This document shows, in pieces, positions 19,986 through 32,292 of a stretch of 64,000 nucleotides of DNA (the first letter of the stretch is position 1; each line of letters opens with the position of its first letter). The stretch is from Myxocyprinus asiaticus (lineage: Eukaryota; Chordata; Actinopteri; Cypriniformes; Catostomidae), in assembly GCF_019703515.2 (NCBI RefSeq), contig NC_059372.1:12279992-12343991 (forward strand). The letters run 5' to 3'. The notes beneath the pieces are model-generated. The model saw nothing but the letters and a program-made list of their open reading frames with translations. It was not told the DNA's origin and did not search any database. The translations under genes and the position numbers were made by a program.

Positions 19986-22900
19986 AATTATTGTGCTGGA
20001 CATGTATTTCGCAGCTCTCTGGAATACATGATACCGATTGGTCAGTTAGGCATTCCGTGGTCAAATATTTTATTAAAATGATGCTAAACTGTATAATTGT
20101 ACATAATTGTCACTGACTGTTTATCCCACATGTTCCACAGTACAAAAATCAAACGAGTATCAAGTACAAGTAATATGAGTGGGTGAGTAGATGATGAACT
20201 ATCCCTTGTGCCACAATCTTTCTAACATTATCAAAGAATTTTTATATGAAGTACATTTACTACATTGCTATATACTGTATCAATTTCCTTTGTGTATCTT
20301 TTATTATAACCATTTTCTTAGTTTACATTTTCATTATTATTTATTATGTTGCTAAAAATGTTGTTCGTAACCTCTGTATATTAATTTTTGGTATTATTTA
20401 TTTATTTTATTTTTATATAAAGTCTGTCTTTATATTCTTTTTTAAATTCTTATTTTGACTTTGTCTTTTATATTTTTTCCCATTCACCATTCCAAGCATG
20501 TAGTTTGTTTTATGTAGAACAGTTTTATGCAGATCTGGTGGTTTGTACTACAAAGTTCTGAGAAAACAGATGGGTCTTCCTACCCCACCTGTCATGGACA
20601 GAGGAAATGAACATGCACAGGTAGTATCTATTAATAGGAAAGTAAAAACTTAAATATTCCATTTCCCCCCAGAATTCAACCACACGAAAATTTTCTTCAT
20701 TCTTAATGATACCCTGCCAGTGACATTTACATAATAAGCACCTTTTGGAGTCAGTACCTCCCACCAAATTGTTCCTTTTTAATTACACTCTATTTTTATG
20801 GAGTGTTGACTACAGAGATAAAAATATGGACAATTTGATACATTTAGAGGCATGTTTGTTGATATAACAAAGGTGTAATGGTTTAGAGATAAGATGTTTC
20901 AATTGTTGGCTTGTTTTGCTGCTGATATGCCCTGTCTGATGTAATAGAAGCACGAAAGGTGGTTGACAGTTTAAGGGTTACTGATTGTTGACTAAAGCAA
21001 ATTAACCATTTGCCAAAAAAGTAACCATTTGCCATGTTATTTTAATATATTGTTATCAAATATTAATTTATAAACAAATAAGCTCATCTACTGATATGGT
21101 ATTGTTCATAGACTAAATATCATATCTACTGTTGTTTTTACATTAAGTTTTCTAAAGCTTCCAAATTTGTATACAGTATATTCATATATATTTTTATATA
21201 TGTTCAAAAATGTTCATATTTAACAATACTTAGTGGTCTCAAAAGATAAATAATCTCTGTTCTGTGACACAGATACAATCTACCAGTCCTAGTAAATCTT
21301 TAACATCCACTACGTGCATGTTTACGTAATAAAAAAATAAAAAAATGTAAAAAAAAAACTTTTTAATGATCTTCACACATATTTATTAATATTTATCATC
21401 ATAATAATAATAATTTTAAATAAGGTTCATAATTATTCATATTGTTTTATCTTTAACAATTACAACATTTGATAAAACTGTATTATTAATAGTAATAGTA
21501 ATAATAGTAAATAACATGTTATTTACTATGTCATTGTCATTGTTTTGACTTCATACAAAAACAGCACAGACCCCCTGCGAATATGTTCTTTGAACCTTGA
21601 CCACAGAGGGAAAACAGCAATTTCCATTCAGTGTAAGTCTGCTTGTTGACCACACTGTTGGCAAAAACGACCTTGAGGACAATCAGAGTGCAAGTGCCCC
21701 TTGAACTCTGGGTGTGTTGTTTTTATGGGATAAACAAACTGAGAAAAGGAAGGGACAGAGGTTTATCTCTCCTGGGAGAGAGTATTGCTGTCCTGCAATG
21801 TACTGTGGTGAAAGCTCTAGCCTCTGTCCCCCTTTGTGTACCATGGTACAAATGCACATTTATCAACACTTGTCATAACAGAAACATTTTCTCTGTTTTA
21901 TTTATTTTAATCTTATAGGGACAATAAACATCATATTTAACTTTACAGAGCCTCTTCAAATTATAGAGATGTCTTAGAGTCACTTTGCGGTAATTTGGAG
22001 AGAGATGTTTTAGACATGATCACACAAGAAATTGACATGTTGCTTCCAAACGTTCATGTACCATGAAATCGATCCCATTCAGCCGAATTACTGACAAGCG
22101 CCACCCCCCATAAGATATTTTTGCATCAATTCAGTGTAAACACATTTCCCTCTAGTGCTACTAACCTCCGAGCACGGGTTCTGGTCCGACTGAAAACAAG
22201 GAAGTAATCACGTTCACACAAATAATGGTGAGCGCGATTCAGAGGTTGCATTTTTGCTCTAAAATTACGTTTTTACTCCACTGATGGTTAGATTTAGGGT
22301 TGAGGTTAGGGGATAGAATTAATAAAATATGCAGTCCCGTTGACTTTATTACATCATTTACAACAAAAAACACAACTCGCTTTTGGCACCACTCTGTAGA
22401 AATTTGACCTGGAGACTGGAGCTCACACGTGACTGGAACAACACTTCTGGCTTTGGCCACTGGGGGTATGCACGGTAAGCACAGACCAATTTCAGCTGCA
22501 AAAGTTTCGACCTACTGGTACCGAATTCACAGTATGATCACTCTTTCAGAGTGCTGTTTCATTCTGACTTTAAAACTGAAGCTTTTGCAACTTTTTTAAA
22601 ACATTTTTCTTATCTTAATTTTTCTTTCTTCATTGTTTGCAGGTGTTTTAATAGAAAGAAAAAAAAACTTTAAAAATGATATTATTTCTGTTTAATCTTA
22701 TATCACTTTTACACACACATACACACACAGGCTGGCCGGCTATCATTGGAAGTAGGTGAAAGGCTGTACAGTAATCCTCTAAAGCAGATACAGAAACACT
22801 CTTAGCTGCTTAATACATGTAGTAAAATAGAGGAAGTTCAGCAGTGGACAAGCCATGTGGTGATTTCAGACAGCATTAGCATGCTAAAAACATGTTACAT

Positions 22901-23218
22901 AACAAGTTTCATGTTAGACAGAAAAAAGGGATTTTATCTAAGGTCTGTTTCTGTCTAGATTTTGTGTTTTGCCACTGTGAATGCACAGTGAGAAAAACTA
23001 TTGAATAAATTATGTGACAAGTATGAAACCTCTCACTCAAATGTTTATAGACTTATGGTGTCTGGCAAACAATTGCAGGCCTAACATTCATGCATTTCAC
23101 TTTAAACATACATTTTATCAGTTTGTGTGTTCCCTGAGAATCCATATAGTATGGTGGCCTATGTATTCTTCTTATTGGAGTCTGTTCAGTACCTGTCATG
23201 GAGAATCTTGAAACATGG
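19986..23218. other. Gene-free AT-rich stretch with one repeat
   Basis: No gene seen over 3.2 kb. Runs of T, A and TAA are frequent (20246-20460, 21310-21520). A repeat shared with 39815-40050 in opposite orientation lies at about 22230-22545. Confidence 0.5.
22230..22545. repeat. Dispersed repeat shared with 39815-40050 (inverted)
   Basis: Shared blocks, read in opposite directions, include GTAGGTCGAAA, CTGTGCTTACC, CCAGTGGCCAAAGC and the GGTTAGATTTAGGGTTGAGG block (CCCCAACCCTAAACCTAACA in the partner). The terminal AGTGATCATACTGTGAATTCG also has a counterpart at 39800. This is a probable non-autonomous DNA element family; the boundaries are not resolved. Confidence 0.65.
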
Positions 23219-23226
23219 GGTCTGGG

Positions 23227-24040
23227 CAGGGTTAGGGAGTAATGGAATACATTTAAAATATTAGTAACTGTATTCCACTACAGTTAAAATTGAAATCATT
23301 GGTAATTAGAATACAGTTACATTTAAAAAGTATTTTGATTATTGAAGAGATTACTTTGCATTTTTTTGTCATTTGTATCATTTAATATTTAGTCCTTTCA
23401 GATGGAAAACATTTATACATATAAATGATACAATGCAAAGTGCATTTGAACAGTGGTGAAACACTTTCTTATGATGTGTTACATTCATATGAGCAGACAG
23501 AGAAGTAAGTTGGAGCAGAAGAAATAGAAATAAACCTTGTGTAAATTGTCAGCTTTACGCTAAGCTAAAATGCTATTTCTAGCCATTTTACATGCACATG
23601 TTACCAGGCACGATCATATTTTTTTACCAAGAAAATTCGTGTTAGATCATAATTAATTTTTTTCTAGTAAGGCCTTTGATATTAGGACAAAAATCGTATT
23701 CTTGATAATACTTTTTGTACTGTTTTCCTGTAAAAATATCTAACAATCCTTAAAACGAAATCAGTTTGATTTATCTTGTTTTAGAAACAACACTGCATAA
23801 GATATTTAGGTTTTTCAGAGAATGTATTTTTAACATGTGTATTTTGTCTTACTGCACTGGCAGAGTTTCTATAGTCAAATCAAGTGAAAAAATCTACCAG
23901 TACGAAGAAGTAATCCAAAGTATTTAGAATACGTTACTGACCTTGAGTTATCTAACGGAATACGTTACAAATTACATTTTACAGCATGTATTCTGTAATC
24001 TATAGTGGAATACATTTCAAAAGTAACCCTCCCAACCCTG
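23227..24040. mobile_element. hAT-type non-autonomous element (MITE), 814 bp
   Basis: The ends are imperfect inverted repeats: CAGGGTTAGGGAGTAATGGA at the left and AGTAACCCTCCCAACCCTG at the right. An exact 8 bp direct duplication, GGTCTGGG, flanks it (23219-23226 and 24041-24048), which is the hAT signature. Subterminal GGAATAC and GTATTCC motifs recur. There is no transposase, so it was mobilised in trans. Confidence 0.92.
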
Positions 24041-26280
24041 GGTCTGGGCTACTGGTTAGAGGGTCAGGTGAAATAAGCAAGCCTACATTTTTGAGGCTCT
24101 CTAGAATTTTTGGATGAGGTTCAGAAATGAGGAAGATATACAAGTTTTAAAGATGTGTTCACAGACCGGGCTCCACAGGAGGTTGGCCCACTTAGGCAAC
24201 CAACCATCAACCACCTCCCCAACTGTCTGGCCCACCCAGTGAGTCCTACGGCCCAGGGTTGGCCCTTGGGTTAATGGGGCCCTTGGCAAAAACATGAAAA
24301 TGGGCCACACAGGTGTGCATATTTTCAGAACTTAAAAACATCCATAGAACCACTGCAAACATGATGAGTGGATTTTTTTTTTTAAGTGAATGCACTAGAA
24401 AAGAAGCACTCCTAGGTGTTGCTAGGGTTGGAAGTGATAAGGGGCAAGGCCCCCAGAGAACCCACCCCCATAATTATTTTTGAAATATGCTAAAAATTTA
24501 CAATTATGATTCCCAGTACTCTTGTCTTGTTGTCTTTATTGGTTATTACCCTCTAGGGTGACTAGATATAAAATAAATAACTGCTCTTTTTGAACTGAGG
24601 AGGAAGTTTTGAGTTCTGAAAGTTACAGTATGTTTTCATAGTACTATGACAAACTCTTTTAGCTCAAAAGATCAAGTAAAATTTTAATATTTAATTATAG
24701 ATTTTAGACTGTGGTCTTACCTGAGACCTTAGACCAAGACACAGAATAACGAGGCCCAGACCCAGACCGAGGCCACATTTATGTGGTCTTAAGAGGTCTC
24801 AAGATCAAGACTCCAACTCTGGTTTGGAAGGTCCTTTTCTTATTTGGAGGTAAAGTATGGAGGTGGGGATGTCTGGTCTGAATAGCTTCCAAACTATCCA
24901 GCTTGATGTCCCTCTCCAGCAGTCGCAATTTCTCAGGGCCAGCAAAGCCCTCTCTAAATATTTTTCATCCTTTCATTCTCAATCACCGCTTTCCACTCTT
25001 AATTAATCTACAAACAAATAGAAAAAAAAACGTAAAGTTTATCCAGTCAGAATTTATTCCTTGATGCTTACAAGCAAACTGTGACAGTTGTTTCACAAAT
25101 CGCATGCCTGAAGCCAAGCTCGTTAGCCAAAGCAGCCCATGAGTCTGAGCTCCACCCCCTTCAGAATTTCCACAGAATCCCTCAACATTGCAAATGAATG
25201 AGCATCTAAAGTCAGATTGTCAGATTCATCAGCCAATGAGATTGATTTATTTGTTGTTGGCGGGTGTGATCTTTAGGATATTTCCCAGTCGAGGCCTTCT
25301 AGCTGGCCTTGAGTGATGCAATCACGCTTTAAGTGATGTACGTAATTCAAGAGCAAAAAGCGCGAGATCTTGCTAACGAGTCAGCTGTCACTGCCACATC
25401 ACCACTGAGAAAGAGATCCTTATGGATTTAAAAACACAAGATGTTCTGCATGACGTGTGATTGCTTAATTTATTAAACAGGAAAGGATGACTGATTTTCA
25501 CTTCTGGTAAATTGGTAAGTGCTTTTTGCATTGTTATAGCAACATCAGGAGTTTTCTAAGTGTAAATTAGACTGCTTGAGCATTCAGTGTTGGATCAAGT
25601 TTTGAAAAGTAGTGCTGCGTTCCATTCAACTTGGAAAGTCGGATTTTACAACTTCCTACTAGGAAAAGTGCAATGGAATGCATCTTAAAGTCAGAATTAC
25701 AACTTTTTAGATTTTGCCGAGATGCAGGGGCATGATGTCACACAAACATGTCGACATTCAGGGATGTATTGCGAGCAACAATTAAATCGCAAATATTATT
25801 GGATAGATTTTTCCAGGTATTATAGACCTCCTTGGTAGATTCATATGAAAAATTAGATTTTTGAATGTCTATTCGGGAAACGTTCATTTCACAAAACAGT
25901 CATGCTGCAGTTAAAATTAGGCTTGCTTGAGCATTAAGTGTCATTTCAAGTTCTGGCTTTCGTGCGTGGACGTGTTTTTAAAATGTCAATTGGTATTACT
26001 ACTTAGCTGTGACATAATGTATGATGCCCAAAGGCATAGGGTGTCTTATTCATTGTGAAACTGTGTTTTCTTAATGGCATGAATCACACTGAAGGCCTAA
26101 ACTTTAAATACACGGCCCGCCACTGCTCTCCAGAAATATAGAATGCCTCACATTGTGCTCACTAGTGTACTTGTACCTTGTTTGGTCTTCCAGTGCAGGA
26201 ACTGGGATCATTTGAAGAAAGTTTTGCTCTCAGAGTAGCTCAACTCAGCAAAACAAGCTAAGAAAACAGGTTAACATTAG
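24041..26280. other. No gene recognised
   Basis: About 2.2 kb of ordinary non-coding sequence. A GAGAC/GTCTC-rich patch near 24715-24825 looks like a decayed repeat end, and 25600-25720 resembles a short dispersed repeat (AGTCGGATTTTACAACTTCC). Nothing here supports a gene. Confidence 0.4.
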
Positions 26281-26289
26281 TTATGTAAT

Positions 26290-26697
26290 AGCTAACAGGT
26301 AACATGAACAAACTGTTATTAACAAATAACAATGAACAATACTTTTACAGCATTTATGGTAACAATTAAACACTAAGGTACCAGTCGTTAACATTAGTTA
26401 ATGCATTACGTATCATGAACTAACAATGAACAATATATTTTTTACAGCATTTATTAATATTTGTTAATGTTACTTAATAAAATTACAATTGTTCATTGTT
26501 AGTTCATGTAACTTCATACTATATTAACTAATGTTATCTAATACAACTTTTGATTTAAAAAACGTATTAATATATTTTGAAATTAACATTAACTAAGATT
26601 AATAAATGCTATAAAAGTGTTGTTCATTGTTAGTTCATGTTAACTAATGTTGTTAACTAATTTTAACAAATGGAACCTTATTGTAAAGTGTTACCAC
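26290..26697. repeat. TTAACATTAGTTAA-type fish repeat (MITE-like)
   Basis: The stretch is built from inverted and direct copies of TTAACATTAGTTAATGCATT and ACAATGAACAATA motifs and ends CCTTATTGTAAAGTGTTACC. I recognise the motif as a common fish non-autonomous repeat; its superfamily is not assigned. Similar motifs continue on both sides of the Rex3 insertion (26698-26830 and 29797-29900). Confidence 0.7.
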
Positions 26698-26840
26698 ATT
26701 TATTAATCTTGTTTAATGTTAATTTTTACATATGCTAATTTTTTATTTTTTGTTTTTACATTTCAAGCTGAATAAATTAACTTAGATAATGTATAAAGAA
26801 CAGACATTAATTAACAATTAACAATTGTATATTTATAACC

Positions 26841-29784
26841 GAGAGGCCAGACAAAGAGCGATCACACCTACCCACCTATGATGTGGTCATCAAGAAGCAG
26901 TATAGTCACCTCGCCCGGATTAGGGAGACCAGGGCCCTCTTCTGGAGCCAGGCATGGGCTCTCAGGCGAGCCTGGTGGCTGGTCTTTGACCCATTGGGTC
27001 ACCTCATTGTGGGCTCACCACCTGCAAGGAGGAAAATAGAGGATGGGTGAGATGCCCAACAGGTGGCAGACAAAGGCGTAGGCCTATGCTGACTGGACCT
27101 TGGCTATAGAAACTGGCTTTTGGTACATGGAATGTGACCTCTCTGGTGGGGAAGGAGTCAGAATTGGTGCGGGAGGTTGAGCGATACCAACTAGATATAA
27201 TTGGGCTAACTTCAATGCACAGTTCAAGCTCTGGAAAAAAACTCCTGGATGGGGGATGGACTCTCTCCTTCTCCGGAGTCCCCCTGGGTGAGAGGCACCG
27301 AGTTTAACCCGGTAGACAAGAGGGTGGCCTAAATGCAACGTTGTGTTGCAGGGGGTAAGGCTCTAGCTGTGGTCTGTGCCTTTGCACCAATTCGCAGTTC
27401 AGAGTATCCAGCATTTTTGGAGACCCCGAGTGGTCCCCTGGAAGAGGTGTCACCTGGGGACTCTTAGTTCTGCTGAGCGACTTCAATGCCCATGTTGGCA
27501 ACGATGTAGAAACCTGGAGGGGAGTGATTGGGAGGAACAAGAACAATTATTGTTTTTGTTTTTCTGTGCTAGTCATGGATTGGCAATAACAAACACAATG
27601 TTGGAACATAAGGTTGTTCATAAGTGTACTTGGTACCAGAGCACCTTAGGCCAAAGGTTATTGATTGACTTTACTGTTGTATCACCAGACCTGCGGCCAA
27701 ATGTAAGTAAAGAGAGGAGCAGACCTGTCAACTGATCACCACCTGGTGTTGAGTTGGATCAGATGGCAGGGTAGGCTGCCGGACAGACCTGGCAAACCTG
27801 AGCGAATTATGAGGGTGAACTGGGAACATCTGGTGGAGTCTTCTGTCCAAATGATCTTTAACTACCACCTCCAAAGGAGCTGGGTACATGGAGTACGAAT
27901 GGGCCCTGTTTAAGCCTCCATCATGGAAGCGGCTGCTTGGAGCTGTGCCTTGAAGGTTGTTGGTGCCTGTCGTGGCGGCAACCCAAGAACCCGTTGGTGG
28001 ATACCAGCTTTGAGGGAAGCCGTCAGGCTGAAGAAGGAGACCTTTTGGGATTGGTTAGCCTGTGGGATTCCTGATTCAGCTGATAGGTACTGGCAGGACA
28101 GAAGCACAGCGGCTGTGGTAGTTACAGAAGCAAAAACTCAGGTGTGGGAAGAGTTTGGGGAGGCCATGGAGGAGGACTTTTTGTCGGCCTCAAAAGGTTC
28201 TGGCAACTGTCAGATGGCTTAAATGGGGGAGACAGGGCTTTGTTCAGGCTTTAGTTAATTGGGATGGGGAACTGCTAACCTGGCAATGTAGTCGGGCGGT
28301 GGAAGGAGCACTTTGAGGAACTTCTGAACCAGACTGACACGTCCTCTGTGGAGGAGGCAGGGATGGAGGACTCAGGGGAGTCTTGGCCCATTTCTCTGGC
28401 TGAGATCAAAAAACTCAGAAGATGCAAGGCGCCAGGAGTGGATGAGATTCGCCCTGAGATGCTGAAGGCCCTGGATGTTGTTCGGTTGTCATGGCTGACA
28501 TGCCTTTTCAGCATTGCGTGGAAGTCAGGGATAGTGCCTGGGGATTGGCAAACAGGTGTGGTGGTCCACATTTTTAAAAAGGGTGACTGGAGGGTGTGTT
28601 CTAATTATCAAGAGATTACACTTCTCAGCCTACCTGGGAAAGCCTATGCCAGGGTGCTGGAAAGAAGACTCTGACCAATTGTCGAACCTCGGCTAGAGGA
28701 GGAGCAATGCAGATTCTGTCATGGTTATGGAACAGTGGATCTGCTCTTTACCCTGGCAAAGATCCTAGAGGGGGCATGGGAGTTTGCTTGTCCAGTCTAC
28801 ATGTGTTTTGTGGATTTGGAGAAGGCTTATGTCCGTGTCCCCCGGGGTGTCTTATGGAGGGGTGCTAAGGGAGTATGGGGTACCAGTGCCATTAATAATT
28901 GGCATCCGGTCCCTGTATAAATGGTGTGAGAGCTGCATCTGCATTCTCAGCAGTAAGTCAAGCTTTTTACCAGTGGGTGTTGGACTCCACCAAGGCTATC
29001 CCTTGTCATCTATCCTATTTGTGATATTCATGGACAGCATTTCAAAGTGCAGTCGAAGGTTGGAATGTGTCCAGTTTGGGGGCCTCAGGGTTGCATCTCT
29101 GCTATTTGCGGAAGGGTGGATTGTCCCCTACAGGTATGGAGTGAGCTGCTTCCCCAAGTGGAGGAGTTTAAATATCTAGGAGTCTTGTTCACGAGTGAGG
29201 GTATACTGGAGCATGAGACCAATAAGTAGATCGGTGCAGCGGCGGCAGTAATGCAGTCATTGTACCAGACTGTGGTGGTAAAGAGGGAGCTGAGTCTGCG
29301 GGCGAAGCATTCAATTTACCACTCGATCTATGTTCCCGCCATCACCTATGGTCATGAGCTTTGGGTAGTGACCGAAAGAATTACATTGCGGATACAAGCG
29401 GCCGAAATGAAATTTCTTTGTAGGGTGGCTGGGCTCAACCTAAAAGATAGTTTGCGGAGCTCAGACATCGAGGAGAGGCTCAGAGTAGAGCCGCTGCTCC
29501 TCCATGTTGAAAGGAGCCAGTTGAGGTGGTTTGGGCATCTGGTCAGGATGCCTCCTGGACACCTTCCTAGGGAGGTGTTCCGGGCATGTCCAACAGGGAA
29601 CAGACCTCAGGGCAGACCTAGAACATGCTGGAGAGATTATATCTCTCGGATGGCCTGGGAAAAGCCTTAGGATCCCCCAGGAAGAGCTGGAGGATTTGGC
29701 CGGGAAAGGATGTTTGGGCTGTCCTGCTGAGTCTGCTGCCACCTCGACCCGGACCCAGATGAGTGGAGGAAGAAGGAGGGATAG
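26841..29784 (+). mobile_element. Rex3 (RTE-clade) retrotransposon, nearly full length
   Basis: It encodes the endonuclease and reverse transcriptase of a Rex3-type LINE. The endonuclease begins near 27110 with TWNVTSLVGKESELVREVER. The RT region includes KAPGVDEIRPEMLKALDVV, DWQTGVVV, CFVDLEKAYVRVPRGVLW and LHQGYPLSSILFVIFMDSIS. The C-terminal part has GHELWVVTERITLRIQAAEM and ACPTGNRPQGRPRTCWRDY. The 3' end (CGACCCGG...GAGTGGAGGAAG) fits the family. A 12 bp duplication, ATATTTATAACC, flanks it (26829-26840 and 29785-29796). Confidence 0.92.
27110..29700 (+). pseudogene. Rex3 endonuclease-reverse transcriptase, catalytic box deleted
   Basis: The protein would nick target DNA and copy Rex3 RNA at the nick. 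The endonuclease shows SDFNAHVGNDVETW, NTMLEHKVVHKCTWYQSTLG and a STDHHLV-like segment near 27725. The RT shows the motifs listed for the element, but after SLLFA the FADD catalytic aspartates and roughly 50 following residues are missing. The sequence jumps near 29112 to what corresponds to VDCPLQV and LPQVEEFKYLGVLFTSEG. At least six frame breaks and in-frame stops occur. It cannot move on its own. Confidence 0.85.
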
Positions 29785-29796
29785 ATATTTATAACC

Positions 29797-30489
29797 ATTT
29801 ATTTACCATTAACCTAAATGCTGTAAAATGTTGTTATTCTTTGTTAATGACACATGCATGAATGTTAATGAATTGAACCTTGAATGGAACCGATCTGTCA
29901 GTTAAACATATTAATATTATATTGTTATTATATTATTATAAAACACCTTAGGATAACATATTATTTTATTATTAAACATATTAATTATGAATTTATTAAA
30001 AATGAATTGTTCAAGTAATACAAGAAATATATGGAATATGGAAACTATGTCTCAGAAATTATAAACAGTATGTGAGGTATTACACATACCCTGGTCAAAA
30101 ACCTTCCAAAATTTTAGCTTTACATTAAGTTTTAAGTTCTACAATTTTTGCAAAGTGTCATCAGCATATACATGAGCATATACAAAGGTTGAAGTGAGTG
30201 TTTCCCCTCATTACCCAATCATTAATTGGCACTATAACTTTGTCCATCTTCACCAAAGTACAAGTATAAAACAAATTTCTTATAGACCATTCTGTCTCTG
30301 CTCAGAATCTGGTAAGCCAGATAAAAACAACACATTTTGTACATCCCTCAGTAAGCATTGAAGAGGTGATTTATCTGAGACAGATTTGATCCCCCCTACT
30401 AAAAATACACTGTGTGACTTCATACAGCCACAAGTGGAAAACAACAACACCTAGCGTGTAACCTGTTGCCAAGATTATCCTTAAGAGTG

Positions 30490-30559
<70 letters not shown>

Positions 30560-30953
30560 AGATAGATAGATAGATAGATAGATCAAATGATAACACCTGT
30601 TATTTATAAGCAGCTTAGCTTTGAACTTAATACTCGGGGACCAAGAATACTGTCACCTATTTGTACTGATTAGACAAGAAAGACTTGTCTGTCTTTTATT
30701 GTGAGTTGTTTTCCCCATGAGCTTTGGGCACACCCTGGAAGGGTTGGAAAAAGTTGAGAAAACTGGTTCAAAGTCTTTATCCCCTCACATAGCTTTAAAT
30801 TAGATGGTTAAAAGTTAAGCCGGGGACACAAAGAAGGTCATGCAAATATTGTTGGTACATCATGTAGTTTATTTATCCATGAAAAAAAAAAAAATGAAAA
30901 ACATAAATCATGTAGTCATTAACATGTTATCACATTCAAATGCATGCCATGTA
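29797..30953. other. No gene; AT-rich sequence with a (TC)n/(GATA)n microsatellite
   Basis: No gene seen. The first 100 bases continue the repeat that Rex3 interrupted. A (TC)n tract (30493-30556) is followed by (GATA)n (30557-30583). Confidence 0.6.
30493..30583. repeat. (TC)n(GATA)n microsatellite
   Basis: About 32 TC units directly followed by about seven GATA units. Confidence 0.97.
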
Positions 30954-31495
30954 CACTCACCTATCTATTTTAATGAACATATGTACACCTACTTATTCAT
31001 GCAATTATCTAATCAGCCAATCATGCGCCAGCAGTGAAATGCATAAAGTCATGCAGATATGGGTCAGGAGCTTCAGTTAATGTTTACATCAACTAACAGA
31101 ATGGGAATAAATGTGATCTCAGTGATTTCAACTGTAGCATAATTGTTGGTGCTAGACGGGCTGGTTTGAGTGTTTCTGTAACTGCTGATCTCCAGCCTCT
31201 AGAATTTGCTCAGAATGGTGCCAAAAACAGAAAACATCCAGTTTACACAGTTTCAACCACAGTTCTGTGGTTGGAAATGCCTAGTTGATGAGAGAGGTCA
31301 ACAGAGAATGGCCAGACTGGTTTGATCTGACAGAAAGGCTACGGTAACTCAGATAACTCTGTACAAATGTAGTGAGCAGAATAGCATCTCAGAATGCACA
31401 ACATGTCGAACTTTGTGGTGGATGGGCTACAACAGAAGACAACGTCGGGCAATTTATTAGGACCATAGTGTTCCTAATAAAGCGCTCATTGAGTG
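30954..31495 (+). mobile_element. Tc1-like element, internally deleted (MITE-like)
   Basis: The ends CACTCACC... and ...CATTGAGTG are flanked by TA (30952-30953 and 31496-31497). The interior matches the 5' part of a fish Tc1 transposase gene: it encodes pieces such as VIIVGARRAGLSVS and the GQQRMARLV-like region, and includes CAGAATGCACAACATGTCGA. It then jumps to the 3' end (CCTAATAAAGCGCTCATTGA). The catalytic core is absent. The same family, with a different deletion, occurs on the minus strand at 50678-51642. Confidence 0.85.
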
Positions 31496-31497
31496 TA

Positions 31498-32050
31498 TGT
31501 GTCTTTATGAAGTCAGAAATTCCATATTTAATTGCCAAGAGCATTTTTTCGAGCAACAACAGTAATGAGGTTAGTTTATTGTATAAAAGTGGTTCTGTTA
31601 GAGTGAATTAACAGGTCTGACTTCATATTATTAATCACAACTCTTGAATTTTGACCTGATCAGCTGCAGTCGAAGTCCAGTTGCAACCTTTTTTTTTTTT
31701 TGCATCTGATGCACTAATATTACAAAGCATTATGGGGAACTAAAAATGAAAATATAAAAAACAAAAACAAAATATAAAAAATTAATCACTTTTACAATTG
31801 ACAAATACATATTTAAAATGGATTGTTTGATTTAAACTTGTAATAACATCATTTCAAAATCATTTTAATGCAACATTTAAACTGAAGCATTTGACAGTTG
31901 TTTTTCTTAAACTGTTCCATACAGCACCAGGCGAGAGTTAGAGTTCCACATGTCAGTTTGCAGAAATAACTCTATAATTGCAATAAAAGCTGTTCTGACT
32001 GTAGCTACATTGACGACAAAAGACAAGAGTCCTGCCTCCGTGCACATGTC
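31498..32050. other. Non-coding sequence upstream of klf15
   Basis: No gene is seen. Part of it may belong to the klf15 promoter region, but only the last 200 bases carry recognisable promoter-like motifs. Confidence 0.4.
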
Positions 32051-32115
32051 GACCAATCCCAGAATGTGGAGCAGACGAGCCTTCAGCAGCTTTTCCCAAA
32101 TCTACTCTTATAGCA
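32051..32115 (+). promoter_or_regulatory. klf15: Probable klf15 core promoter
   Basis: A CCAAT box (GACCAATCCC at about 32050) and a TATA-like TCTTATAGC near 32105 lie upstream of a stretch that ends in a consensus splice donor (GTAAGT at 32293). The spacing would put transcription start near 32135. The coding sequence starts 1.8 kb further on. This is inference from position and motifs only. Confidence 0.35.
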
Positions 32116-32134
32116 CACAAGACTGCTATCGTGT

Positions 32135-32292
32135 GACAGCAACGTAATTCTACAGAGAGCGGAGAGCATGATCTGCCATGAGAGGCTTCTTGTGTCAAGG
32201 GCAAAGAGATTGCAATTAAAGACTACTGAAGAATTCTTCAGACGGATCGCGTTAGAGCTTTGAAGAAGGAATAATACGAGTGATTTAGAGAA
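32135..32292 (+). other. klf15: Probable klf15 non-coding first exon
   Basis: The stretch ends GATTTAGAGAA|GTAAGT, a strong donor. klf15 genes have a 5' untranslated first exon, and the coding exon at 34113 is preceded by a candidate acceptor (AG at 34033-34034 or 34037-34038 after a T-rich tract). The transcription start is a guess. Confidence 0.4.
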
